Shown here piece after piece: positions 1-5,700 of a DNA stretch of 6,424 bases. The position numbers and the translations under genes were made by a program. Below the pieces are notes generated by a model, which saw only the letters and a program-made list of their open reading frames with translations, searched no databases and was not told the origin of the DNA. Numbering within the stretch: the first letter of the stretch is position 1; the number at the start of each line of letters is the position of its first letter. This DNA comes from Betaproteobacteria bacterium. Its GTDB lineage: Bacteria > Pseudomonadota > Gammaproteobacteria > Burkholderiales > SG8-39. The stretch spans positions 1-6,424 of the forward strand of contig JAABRB010000208.1 of the NCBI GenBank assembly GCA_011391185.1, read 5' to 3'.

Positions 1-423
1 ACCGGATGCTTCCTGACGGCGAAACATTCGGTCCCGCATCTGCGGCGCACGCACGGCGCGATCGTCAACGTCGCCTCGACGCGCGCGCTGCAGTCCGAGG
101 CCCACACCGAGCCGTACTCCGCGTCGAAAGGGGGTGTCGTCGCGTTGTCTCACGCGCTGGCCGTCAGCCTGGGTCCCGACATCCGGGTGAATTGCGTGAG
201 CCCCGGCTGGATCGACACCCGGGCATGGCAGAAACAGGCGCGCCGCGCCGCGGATGCGCTGCGCCCCGGGGATCATGCCCAGCACCCGGCCGGGCGGGTG
301 GGCATGCCCGATGACGTCGCTGCCACCGTCGAATTCCTGCTGTCCGACACGGCCGGCTTCATCACCGGCCAGAACTGGGTGGTTGACGGCGGGATGACCC
401 GCAAGATGATCTACCTCGAATAG
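1..423 (+). CDS. SDR family oxidoreductase, 3' part (5' end outside window)
   Basis: This is the C-terminal 140 residues of a classical short-chain dehydrogenase/reductase, a cytosolic NAD(P)-dependent oxidoreductase. The frame is open from base 1, so the gene starts upstream and the N-terminal Rossmann half with the TGxxxGxG cofactor motif is missing. Visible in order are the beta-strand IVNVAS with catalytic Ser26 (numbering from the window edge), the YSASK motif with Tyr39 and Lys43 at the usual 13-residue spacing from the Ser, the segment [12 protein letters not shown] that follows the active site, and the typical C-terminal [13 protein letters not shown]. The gene ends with TAG and is followed by a 110-bp gap before a MaoC hydratase. 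That neighbour suggests hydroxyacyl or acyl-CoA chemistry, but this is inference. SDR substrates cannot be assigned from these motifs; 3-oxoacyl-ACP reductase-like and sugar or alcohol dehydrogenases all remain possible. Confidence 0.93.
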   Translation, partial: TGCFLTAKHSVPHLRRTHGAIVNVASTRALQSEAHTEPYSASKGGVVALSHALAVSLGPDIRVNCVSPGWIDTRAWQKQARRAADALRPGDHAQHPAGRVGMPDDVAATVEFLLSDTAGFITGQNWVVDGGMTRKMIYLE

Positions 424-533
424 AAGTTTTCTCAGAATCGAGGCCATGCGCCTCCATGCAGGGCGGGCCGTGGAACGGGCCCCTTGTATATCCCTTCGCT
501 TCCCGCGGCGCCAGACGTGGCAGAATCGCCGCA
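424..533. other. Intergenic gap between SDR and MaoC genes
   Basis: This 110-bp gap contains a small inverted repeat, GAGGC (440-444) and GCCTC (450-454) with a 5-base loop. It lacks a following T-run, so it is not a convincing intrinsic terminator. A cagaat hexamer at 521-526 could be a weak -10 element for the MaoC gene, but I see no good -35 at the right distance. No Shine-Dalgarno sequence precedes the ATG at 534. Confidence 0.35.
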
Positions 534-1013
534 ATGAGTGCGAGCACCATCGTTTCCGTGGTTTCCGTGGTTTCCGTGGACCAGCTGCGCGGTCGCGTCG
601 GTGATGAGGTGGCCGTGAGCGACTGGTTCGAGGTCACGCAGGCGCACATCGATGAATTCGCCGAAGCAACGGGTGACCGGCAGTGGATCCACGTCGATCC
701 GGCACGTGCGGCGAGCGAATCGCCCTACGGGCGAACGGTCGCGCACGGCTTTCTGACGCTCTCGCTCCTCGCGCACCTCTACCAGGAAACCGTCACGGTC
801 ACCGGTCTGCGCATGGGCATCAATTACGGGTTCAACCGCGTGCGATTTACCGGTCCCGTGCCCTCGGGCGCGCGAATCCGGGCCCGCTTCCGGCTTGCCG
901 CGCTCGATGAGATACCCAACGGCGTGCAAATGGCATGGGACGTGAAGATGGAGTGCGAGGGTGTCGAGAAGCCGGTGCTCGTCGCCGAATGGCTCAATCG
1001 CCGGCAGAATTAG
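534..1013 (+). CDS. MaoC family (R-specific enoyl-CoA hydratase-like) dehydratase
   Basis: The product is a 159-residue single hot-dog-fold protein of the MaoC/PhaJ hydratase type, which typically adds water to trans-2-enoyl-CoA to give (R)-3-hydroxyacyl-CoA in the cytosol. The hydratase motif is clear: FAEATGDRQWIHVD (residues 42-55) carries Asp48 and His53, matching the catalytic Asp/His pair of the family, followed by GRTVAHGFLTLSL (67-79), which lines the active site. The length is normal for the single-domain subfamily. I chose the ATG at 534 because the frame upstream (an ATG at 456) adds 26 residues with no family resemblance. Neither start has a strong ribosome binding site. Residues 7-15 are a threefold VSV repeat encoded by a perfect 9-bp tandem repeat, an odd insertion ahead of the conserved domain. 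The actual substrate is unknown; related proteins act in fatty-acid or PHA metabolism or in degradation pathways. Confidence 0.92.
   Translation: MSASTIVSVVSVVSVDQLRGRVGDEVAVSDWFEVTQAHIDEFAEATGDRQWIHVDPARAASESPYGRTVAHGFLTLSLLAHLYQETVTVTGLRMGINYGFNRVRFTGPVPSGARIRARFRLAALDEIPNGVQMAWDVKMECEGVEKPVLVAEWLNRRQN
552..578 (+). repeat. Three perfect 9-bp tandem repeats (gtttccgtg) in coding sequence
   Basis: The unit gtttccgtg occurs three times without a mismatch at 552-560, 561-569 and 570-578. It is in frame with the MaoC gene and encodes VSV three times at residues 7-15. Because the unit is a multiple of three, a gain or loss of copies would change the length of the N-terminal segment without a frameshift. 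Confidence 0.95.
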
Positions 1014-1042
1014 GACCCGACATCCCCGATGGCCTGCCAAGC

Positions 1043-1048
1043 TATACT
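1043..1048 (+). promoter_or_regulatory. Possible -10 element (TATACT) before DUF3301-like gene
   Basis: TATACT matches the sigma-70 -10 consensus TATAAT in five of six positions and lies 8 bases before the ATG at 1057. This gap has no Shine-Dalgarno sequence, so a transcript starting here would have almost no leader. I see no good -35 hexamer at 16-18 bp spacing; CCGACA at 1017-1022 is 20 bp away, which is too far. This is a tentative promoter for the three-gene run 1057-3063. Confidence 0.3.
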
Positions 1049-1056
1049 TTTCCGCG

Positions 1057-1365
1057 ATGGCCGAGCTCTTCTTCGTGCTGCTGATGGCTGCCTTCGTCTG
1101 GCTCTGGTACGACTCGATGCGCGCGCGGGAGCGGGCGGTGCATGCGGGCAAGCGCGTCTGCGAGCGCGACGGATTGCAGTTCCTCGATGACACGGTGCAG
1201 ATCGTGAAACTCTGGCCCGCACGGAACCCCGATGGCCGACTGGCGCTGCGGCGGACCTATCGATTCGAATTCAGCGACGACGGGGCAAGGCGCCGGGGCG
1301 GCATCGTCGTGATGCTCGGCGGGCAGATCGAGTCACTCGATCTCGACCCGTTCCTGATGCACTAG
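1057..1365 (+). CDS. DUF3301-like small membrane-anchored protein
   Basis: The product is a 102-residue protein of unknown function resembling the DUF3301 family of beta- and gammaproteobacteria. Residues 1-18 are strongly hydrophobic (MAELFFVLLMAAFVWLWY) and form one membrane anchor or uncleaved signal. The following segment with DSMRARERA, GLQFLDDTV, the strand-like LALRRTYRFEFSDDG and the end MLGGQIESLDLDP matches the pattern I recall for the family. I chose the ATG at 1057 because it places the hydrophobic segment at the N-terminus; an in-frame ATG at 961 lies inside the MaoC gene and adds an unrelated stretch. The stop codon TAG at 1363-1365 is shared with the probable ribosome binding site of the next gene, fpr, whose ATG is only 10 bp on, so the two are likely co-expressed. 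No biochemical role can be assigned. Confidence 0.85.
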   Translation: MAELFFVLLMAAFVWLWYDSMRARERAVHAGKRVCERDGLQFLDDTVQIVKLWPARNPDGRLALRRTYRFEFSDDGARRRGGIVVMLGGQIESLDLDPFLMH

Positions 1366-1375
1366 GTGCGCGAGC

Positions 1376-2125
1376 ATGCCGACGACGAAATGGGTGGAAG
1401 GCACCGTGGTCGAGCAGAAGCGCTGGACCGACAGGCTTTTCTCGCTGCGCGTGACGGCCGATATCGGCTCCTTCGAGCCCGGCCAGCACGCCACCCTCGC
1501 GTTACCGGTGGGCGGCGTCCTGGTATCGCGCGCGTACTCGTTCGCCAACGCGCCCCGGGAGCCGTCGCACGAGTTTCACTACATGCTCCTGCCCGAGGGG
1601 CCGCTCACGACGCGGCTCGCGCGGCTCGAGGCCCGGGACGTGGTGTTTCTGGCGCCGACGGCGACGGGGCTCTTCGTGCTCTCGGCGATTCCCGACGCCG
1701 AGAAGCTCTGGCTGCTCGCGACCGGCACCGGCATCGCGCCTTACCTGTCGATGCTGAAGACCGAAACACCGTGGCGGCGCTTCCAGAAGATCGTGCTCGT
1801 GCACTCCGTGCGGTACGCGAATGAGCTCACTTACGGAGACACCGTCGCGGACATCGCGAAAAATCACGCCGGGCAGTTCAGGTTCGTCACGCTCACCAGC
1901 CGCGAAGAGGCTGCGGGCTCGCTGGCCGGGCGCATCTCCGATACGATCGCCGACGGGCGGCTCGAGAAGTCCCTCGCGCTCACACTCGATCCGAAGGGCT
2001 CGCAGGTGATGATCTGCGGCAGTCCCAAGACGATCGGCGACATCACGGACGAACTCAAGCCGCGCGGCATGCGGCGGCACCGGCGGCGCGACCCGGGGCA
2101 CATCTGCGTGGAGAACTACTGGTGA
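1376..2125 (+). CDS. fpr: Ferredoxin--NADP reductase
   Basis: This 249-residue FAD enzyme moves electrons between NADPH and ferredoxin or flavodoxin in the cytosol (EC 1.18.1.2). It is the bacterial Fpr type linked to oxidative-stress defence and Fe-S or flavodoxin-dependent reactions. The N-terminal FAD domain holds FEPGQHATLALP (33-44) and the FAD-binding RAYSFAN (52-58). The NADP domain has the GTGIAPYLSML nucleotide loop (117-127), VHSVRYANELTY (142-153) and MICGSP (212-217). The protein ends in the basic stretch MRRHRRRDPGH and the aromatic tail VENYW, the C-terminal Tyr-Trp being typical of bacterial Fpr. The length is normal and the domain is complete. An AGGTG element at 1364-1368 lies 7 bases before the ATG and supports this start. 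The TGA stop overlaps the GTG start of the lipoprotein gene by 4 bp. No regulator binding site such as a SoxS box could be recognised. Confidence 0.96.
   Translation: MPTTKWVEGTVVEQKRWTDRLFSLRVTADIGSFEPGQHATLALPVGGVLVSRAYSFANAPREPSHEFHYMLLPEGPLTTRLARLEARDVVFLAPTATGLFVLSAIPDAEKLWLLATGTGIAPYLSMLKTETPWRRFQKIVLVHSVRYANELTYGDTVADIAKNHAGQFRFVTLTSREEAAGSLAGRISDTIADGRLEKSLALTLDPKGSQVMICGSPKTIGDITDELKPRGMRRHRRRDPGHICVENYW
2110..2114 (+). promoter_or_regulatory. Ribosome binding site GGAGA deciding a GTG start
   Basis: GGAGA lies inside the last codons of fpr, 7 bases before the GTG at 2122. This good spacing supports the GTG start of the lipoprotein gene over the downstream ATG at 2164, which has no comparable site. 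Confidence 0.65.
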
Positions 2126-3063
2126 GTCGCGCGCGCCGCGCAAGGGGTGTGAGCGCGTCCAGGATGTCCGGTGCCCTGCTGGCGGCGGCGAGTGTCCTCC
2201 TCGTCGGCTGCTCGAGCGTGGTGCGCATTGTGTACAACAACAGCGACATCGCCGTGCGCATCATGGCGAACGAGTACCTCGACCTGCAGGGCGAGCAGTC
2301 CGATCTCTTCAAGGCGCGTCTCGCCCGCTTTCACGAATGGCATCGGCTCGAGGAGCTGCCCCGCTACGCGCAGGCACTCGACAGTGCTGCCGCGCGTGTG
2401 AAGCGCGGCGCCACCCGCGCCGATGTGGAGTGGGCGGTGGCGGCCATACGCGAGCGCTACCGCGCACTCGCGGAACAGGCGGTCGACGAATCGATCCCGG
2501 TCCTGGCGACGCTCAAGCCCGCCAATTACGTCGCGCTCGAAAAGAAGCTCGAGGCCGGCAATCGCAAGCTGACCGAGGAACTCGTCGAGGGCGAACCTGC
2601 GGCGCGCGATACGGCGCGCATCGACGCGATCACCGACCGGCTCGAGGAGTGGCTCGGCAGCGTTTCTGCGGAGCAGCGACGCCTGATCGCAAACTATGTC
2701 CGCGCTCATCCCGCCAATGCGACGTTGCGCCTCGAGAACCGCAGGGCACGCCAGCGCGAGCTCGTGCGCATGCTCAGGCAGGAGCAGAATACGCCGACAT
2801 TGCGGAGCAACTTGCGCGCGTTCTTCGTGGACTACGATGCGCAGCGCAGTGTCGCGTACGCGCGTGCATGGCGGGATTGGCAGGATCGGGTGGTCACGCT
2901 CATCACCGGGCTCCTCGCAGCGGCAACGCCCGCGCAGCGCGAACACGCCGCAGCGCGGCTGGCGCGCTACGCGGACGACTTCCGCGTGCTGGCCGACGAA
3001 GGGCGCGCGAGGCTGGGCTCAGGCACCCGAGCGGCCCAGGAAACGGCGCATCCCGGCACTTAG
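2122..3063 (+). CDS. DUF6279-like lipoprotein of unknown function
   Basis: The product is a 313-residue predicted lipoprotein. The N-terminus has a basic stretch (RARRAR), a hydrophobic core (ALLAAASVLL) and a lipobox LVGC with the lipidated Cys at residue 30. Ser31 follows, so there is no Asp retention signal and the outer membrane is the likely location. Just after it, VVRIVYNNSDIAVRIMANEYLDL and the FHEWHRLEELPRYAQAL segment match the pattern I recall for DUF6279. The rest (residues 80-300) is rich in Arg, Glu, Ala and Leu and looks almost entirely alpha-helical, possibly coiled. No catalytic motif is visible. Translation probably starts at GTG 2122, overlapping the fpr stop as GTGA, which suggests coupling. 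The alternative ATG at 2164 would give a shorter signal peptide that still keeps the lipobox. The last 45 bp overlap the convergent permease gene on the other strand, and the tail residues look unconserved. Confidence 0.82.
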   Translation: MSRARRARGVSASRMSGALLAAASVLLVGCSSVVRIVYNNSDIAVRIMANEYLDLQGEQSDLFKARLARFHEWHRLEELPRYAQALDSAAARVKRGATRADVEWAVAAIRERYRALAEQAVDESIPVLATLKPANYVALEKKLEAGNRKLTEELVEGEPAARDTARIDAITDRLEEWLGSVSAEQRRLIANYVRAHPANATLRLENRRARQRELVRMLRQEQNTPTLRSNLRAFFVDYDAQRSVAYARAWRDWQDRVVTLITGLLAAATPAQREHAAARLARYADDFRVLADEGRARLGSGTRAAQETAHPGT

Positions 3064-3789
3064 CGCATCGACGATCGCGACGATCGCGAGCATCGCAAGG
3101 ATGACCGTGGCAGCTTCATGCGTCTTGAAGAGCGACAGGCTCACGTAGAGCATCTGGCCGAGTCCGCCGGCCCCGACGAATCCCAGCACGGCCGCCATGC
3201 GGATGTTGTTCTCCCAGCGATACAGCGCGTACGAAGTGAACTGCGGCAGCACGTTGGGCACCGTTCCGTAGAGGAATGCGAGGGTGGCCGGCGTACCCGC
3301 GTGCCGGAGCGCGTCGGTCGGCTCGAGCGGCGTGTTCTCGAGCGTCTCGGCAAACAGCCGGCCCAGCACGCCGGTCGTGTGGCAGGCAAGTGCGAGCGTC
3401 CCGGCGAATGGCCCCAGTCCGGCGGCGAGCACCATGAGCGCCGCCCACACCAGCTCGGGAATCGAACGGAGGAAATTCAGCAGCAGCCGGGCCGCGGCGC
3501 GCGCCGCGAATCCCCACCGTCCGGCAGCCGGCACGGCGAGCAGCACGCCGAGGCCGACGGCGAGCAGCGTGCCGATTGCGGACATGGCGATTGTCTCGAG
3601 CGTGCCGTTCAGCGTGCGGGCGAGGAACCCCGTGGACAATTCCGGTGGGAAGAACCTGGCGATGAAGCGGCTCATGCCCACCAGGCTTTCCACGCTCGCC
3701 AGCGCGCCGAGCGACACGCCCAGGTAAAGAAAGCTCGCTGCCGTTGCAGCCATGAGGGCGCCGAGCGCGATCCAGTGGCGCGCGTTCAT
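3019..3789 (-). CDS. phnE: Phosphonate-type ABC transporter permease, second subunit (PhnE-like)
   Basis: This 256-residue inner-membrane permease of the PhnE family would form half of the translocation channel. A hydrophobic helix lies at about residues 8-30, with further helices near 66-88, 97-123, 124-146 and 225-245. The cytoplasmic coupling loop (EAA-like, about 158-182: DALRHAGTPATLAFLYGTVP) should contact the ATPase. The family signatures RSIPELVWA (109-117), YRWENNIR (190-197) and GFVGAGGLGQ (203-212) are all present. The ATG at 3789 overlaps the stop of the upstream permease as ATGA and is preceded by AAAGG at 7-base spacing. The same frame stays open to 4536, but that part is a shadow of the first permease. 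The protein is clearly a paralogue of its neighbour, sharing FFPP, TLET, RSIPE and GFVGAGGLGQ. The gene ends inside the convergent lipoprotein gene. The substrate (phosphonate, phosphite or selenate) cannot be told from the permease. Confidence 0.93.
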   Translation of the reverse strand: MNARHWIALGALMAATAASFLYLGVSLGALASVESLVGMSRFIARFFPPELSTGFLARTLNGTLETIAMSAIGTLLAVGLGVLLAVPAAGRWGFAARAAARLLLNFLRSIPELVWAALMVLAAGLGPFAGTLALACHTTGVLGRLFAETLENTPLEPTDALRHAGTPATLAFLYGTVPNVLPQFTSYALYRWENNIRMAAVLGFVGAGGLGQMLYVSLSLFKTHEAATVILAMLAIVAIVDALSAGMRRFLGRSGA

Positions 3790-4613
3790 GCGAAAACCTT
3801 TCGCAGCGCCGCGCTGATCGCGTCGGCGAGCAGCACGAGAAGGAAGAACGTGAGCAGCATCGTCGCGACCTCGCCCCCGTTCAGCATCTTCATCGAGAGC
3901 TCCATCTGCTGTCCCAGCCCGCCCGCGCCGACGAAGCCCATCACCACCGATGCGCGCACCGCGCACTCCCAGCGGTACACCGAATAGGACACGAGCTCGG
4001 GCGACGCGACCGGCAGGATTCCGTATGCGAACGCGTTGAGGCGGCCGCCGCCCGATTCGAGGATTGCGCGCGCGGGCCGCGTGTCGCCCGATTCGTAGAT
4101 TTCGAAGAACACCTTGCCGAGCATGCCCGAGTAGCTGATCGCGATGGCGAGCACGCCGGCGGCAGGTCCAAGGCCCACCGCACGGACGAACAGTAGTGCC
4201 CAGACGATTTCGGGGATGCTGCGCAGGACGATGAGCAACCAGCGCGCCGGCGTGCGCAGGAGGACGCCGGGCCAGCGGCGCCGCGCCGGTCCGATCCGCG
4301 CGACCGAGAGGCTTTGCGAGACGACGAGCGAAAGCGGGAAGGCGACAACCAGCGCGAGGGCCATGCCGGCCGTGGCAAGTGCGAGCGTCTCGAGCGTGGA
4401 ATGAAAGACGAGCGACAGGAATTCCGCGTCGAGGCGCGGCGGGAAGAACGTCGAGAGAAATCTGCCCATCACCGCCATGCTTCGCGGATCGAACAGGCTC
4501 GCGAGATTGAATTCCGCGAGCTTCAGCGCCGGCCACAGGAGCAGGAGCGCGAGAACGGCCAGCGCGAACCGCGGCGCCAGTGCCGGATCACGTTCGGTCG
4601 TCAACGTTGCCAC
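3786..4613 (-). CDS. phnE: Phosphonate-type ABC transporter permease, first subunit (PhnE-like)
   Basis: This 275-residue inner-membrane permease would pair with the second permease as the heterodimeric channel of the importer. Hydrophobic segments lie at about 14-34, 72-99, 123-146, 147-170 and 252-270. The signatures RSIPEIVWALL (131-141), YSVYRWECAVR (210-220) and GFVGAGGLGQ (226-235) mark it as PhnE family, and AILESGGGRLNAFAYGILP (183-201) is the EAA-like coupling loop. The proposed start is GTG at 4613. It has no Shine-Dalgarno sequence; on the coding strand it is preceded by a pyrimidine run, TCTCCCTCTCCC, and about 20 bases further up by GGAGGGG belonging to a repeat-like element. The first ATG in frame is codon 46, after the first hydrophobic helix, so the N-terminus is probably close to right but is not proven. 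The stop overlaps the next gene by 4 bp, implying coupling. Confidence 0.92.
   Translation of the reverse strand: MATLTTERDPALAPRFALAVLALLLLWPALKLAEFNLASLFDPRSMAVMGRFLSTFFPPRLDAEFLSLVFHSTLETLALATAGMALALVVAFPLSLVVSQSLSVARIGPARRRWPGVLLRTPARWLLIVLRSIPEIVWALLFVRAVGLGPAAGVLAIAISYSGMLGKVFFEIYESGDTRPARAILESGGGRLNAFAYGILPVASPELVSYSVYRWECAVRASVVMGFVGAGGLGQQMELSMKMLNGGEVATMLLTFFLLVLLADAISAALRKVFA
3797..3801 (-). promoter_or_regulatory. Ribosome binding site AAAGG for second permease
   Basis: On the minus strand AAAGG lies 7 bases before the ATG at 3789, inside the last codons of the first permease. It fixes the start of the second permease despite the much longer open frame upstream. Confidence 0.6.
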
Positions 4614-4633
4614 GGGAGAGGGAGATCGTGTAT

Positions 4634-4654
4634 CCCCTCCGCTTCGAGGAGGGG
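4634..4654 (-). terminator. GC-rich hairpin just upstream of first permease; possible attenuator
   Basis: CCCCTCC (4634-4640) and GGAGGGG (4648-4654) form a perfect 7-bp GC-rich stem with a 7-base loop. On the coding (minus) strand it ends 20 bases before the GTG of the first permease. No T-run follows on that strand, only ATACACG, so it is a weak intrinsic terminator at best. It competes with the overlapping 9-bp stem TCCGCTTCG/CGAAGCGGA (4638-4646 and 4661-4669); the two cannot form together. Confidence 0.3.
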
Positions 4655-4727
4655 TGGACGCGAAGCGGACGAGGTGGTATCGAGCGCTCGACCAACCACC
4701 CGCCGCCCTTCGGGCGGACCCCGTCCG

Positions 4728-4751
4728 GCCCGAAGCACGGAGGCTTCGGGC
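4728..4751. repeat. Perfect 9-bp stem hairpin
   Basis: GCCCGAAGC (4728-4736) and GCTTCGGGC (4743-4751) are perfect inverse repeats around a 6-base loop. This is the strongest single hairpin in the ATPase-permease gap. No T-run follows on either strand. Confidence 0.85.
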
Positions 4752-4763
4752 GTTCGGCGGCTC

Positions 4764-4783
4764 GCACGTGCACCGGCACGTGC
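4764..4783. repeat. Paired GCACGTGC palindromes
   Basis: The 8-bp palindrome GCACGTGC occurs twice, at 4764-4771 and 4776-4783, separated by 4 bp. The whole 20 bp can form a stem, or each half could be a dyad site for a DNA-binding protein. No regulator is known to me for this sequence in this context. Confidence 0.8.
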
Positions 4784-4833
4784 TTCGAATTCCCGCCTCA
4801 CCCTTGGAAAGGAGGGGAAAAAGCGCTTACTTT

Positions 4834-5676
4834 TCACCGGCAGAGCGGTTGGTGGCCGGTCAGCGTGCGCGCCGCGCGCCGCACGCCCGGCATGGCGAAA
4901 TCCACCGGTCGGTTATTCTGCGTCGGCGGATCCGCAGATTCGCCACGGTACAGCTCCCGCAGCATGGCATCGGTGACTTTCACCGGCGGGAGATCAAACG
5001 CGACTGATCCGGCACGCAGGCCGACGATGCGCGGAAACCAATGCAGCGCCAGATCGACCGCATGCAGGCTCGCGATCAGCGTTGCGCTGCGGCTTTGGGC
5101 GTCGCGGGCGAGTTCGCCCACGGTCTGGTCGGCGAGCTGCGGATCGAGCGCCGACACCGGCTCGTCGGCGAGGATCAGGTCGGGACGCTGGTATAAAACG
5201 CGTGCGACGCCGACCCGCTGGAGCTGCCCGCCAGAAAGGCGATCGCAGCGGTCGAAGACACGGTCGGCGAGGTCCGTGCGCGTCAGTGCGGCACGCGCAC
5301 CGGCGATGTCGGCCGGGTAGACGAGCGAACCCAGCCCCCTCCAGAAGCCCCACACACCCAGCCGTCCCGCGAGCACCGCGGTGACCACCCGCTGGCGCGG
5401 CGGCAGTGGCGGCGCCTGATGGATGGTGCCCATGCTCGCGCGCAGTTCGCGCAGGGCCCGGCTTGGCAGGGCCCACGGATCCCGCTCGCCGATGCGCAGG
5501 CTGCCTTCGCTGGGGCGCAGCGCCGTGCCGATCACGCGGAGCAGGCTCGTCTTGCCGGCGCCCGATTGCCCGATGACCGCGACGCGTTCGCCCGGCGCTA
5601 CCGAGAGCGTCACACTCTCCAGCGCGCGATGCGCGCCGGGAAGCGTGACTCCGACCTGTTCGAGCGAGATTTTCAC
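4834..5676 (-). CDS. phnC: Phosphonate-type ABC transporter ATP-binding protein (PhnC-like)
   Basis: This 280-residue cytoplasmic ATPase energises the importer. All nucleotide-binding motifs are intact: Walker A GQSGAGKT (36-43), Q-loop Gln87, ABC signature LSGGQ (147-151), Walker B LILADE (167-172), D-loop SALD and the switch His205 in SLHAVDLAL. The stretch [20 protein letters not shown] (85-104) is typical of the PhnC branch. The start is a GTG at 5676, with GGGGAG 9 bases upstream on the coding strand, and it lies 24 bp after the binding-protein gene, so the two are co-transcribed. Residues from about 248 on (a 30-residue tail from ADPPTQNN to HQPLCR) extend beyond the conserved fold and run to the edge of the repeat-like element. 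That tail may be recent, unconserved sequence. The downstream gap to the first permease is unusually long for this operon type. Confidence 0.94.
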   Translation of the reverse strand: MKISLEQVGVTLPGAHRALESVTLSVAPGERVAVIGQSGAGKTSLLRVIGTALRPSEGSLRIGERDPWALPSRALRELRASMGTIHQAPPLPPRQRVVTAVLAGRLGVWGFWRGLGSLVYPADIAGARAALTRTDLADRVFDRCDRLSGGQLQRVGVARVLYQRPDLILADEPVSALDPQLADQTVGELARDAQSRSATLIASLHAVDLALHWFPRIVGLRAGSVAFDLPPVKVTDAMLRELYRGESADPPTQNNRPVDFAMPGVRRAARTLTGHQPLCR

Positions 5677-5700
5677 CCGACTCTGCTCCCCGTGCCGCGA

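Larger units (their letters stand above)
4633..4818. repeat. Hairpin-rich non-coding element with 8-bp terminal inverted repeats
   Basis: The 220-bp gap between the ATPase and first permease genes contains a unit bounded by TCCCCTCC (4633-4640) and its perfect inverse GGAGGGGA (4811-4818). Inside are many inverted repeats: CCCCTCC/GGAGGGG (4634-4654), TCCGCTTCG/CGAAGCGGA (4638-4669), GGTGGT/ACCACC around a TCGAGCGCTCGA palindrome (4673-4700), CCGCCC/GGGCGG (4703-4717), GCCCGAAGC/GCTTCGGGC (4728-4751) and two GCACGTGC palindromes (4764-4783). No credible protein is encoded. The layout looks like a small dispersed or MITE-like repeat. I have only one copy, so repetition in the genome is inference, as is any mobility; no target-site duplication is obvious. 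Confidence 0.5.

Noticed and set aside
440..454. GAGGC/GCCTC hairpin after the SDR gene as terminator
   Set aside because: The stem is only 5 bp and has no T-run, so termination is not supported.
456..533. Upstream ATG at 456 for the MaoC gene
   Set aside because: It adds 26 residues unlike the family, and the conserved domain follows naturally from the ATG at 534.
432..1193. A 253-residue minus-strand open frame opposite the MaoC gene
   Set aside because: The plus strand holds an intact hydratase with catalytic motifs; this frame has none.
2116..2946. A 276-residue minus-strand open frame opposite the lipoprotein gene
   Set aside because: It is antisense to a gene with a clear signal peptide and lipobox, and its own translation shows no recognisable domain.
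3068..3100. Repeated gacgatcgc motif near the convergent gene ends
   Set aside because: Two imperfectly continued copies are explained by coding for Ala-Ile-Val repeats in the last helix of the permease.
3118..3987. A 289-residue plus-strand open frame opposite the permeases
   Set aside because: The translation is Arg-, Glu- and His-rich with no family resemblance and lies antisense to two well-supported membrane proteins; high GC makes such antisense frames common.
3019..4536. A single 505-residue open frame on the minus strand
   Set aside because: Only the part from 3789 down is a permease. The upstream part is an Arg/Ala-rich shadow of the first permease in another frame, and the ATG at 3789 has its own ribosome binding site.
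4580..5320. Plus-strand open frames crossing the hairpin-rich gap
   Set aside because: They are low-complexity Arg/Ser/Pro sequence antisense to the ATPase and run through the repeat element without any motif.
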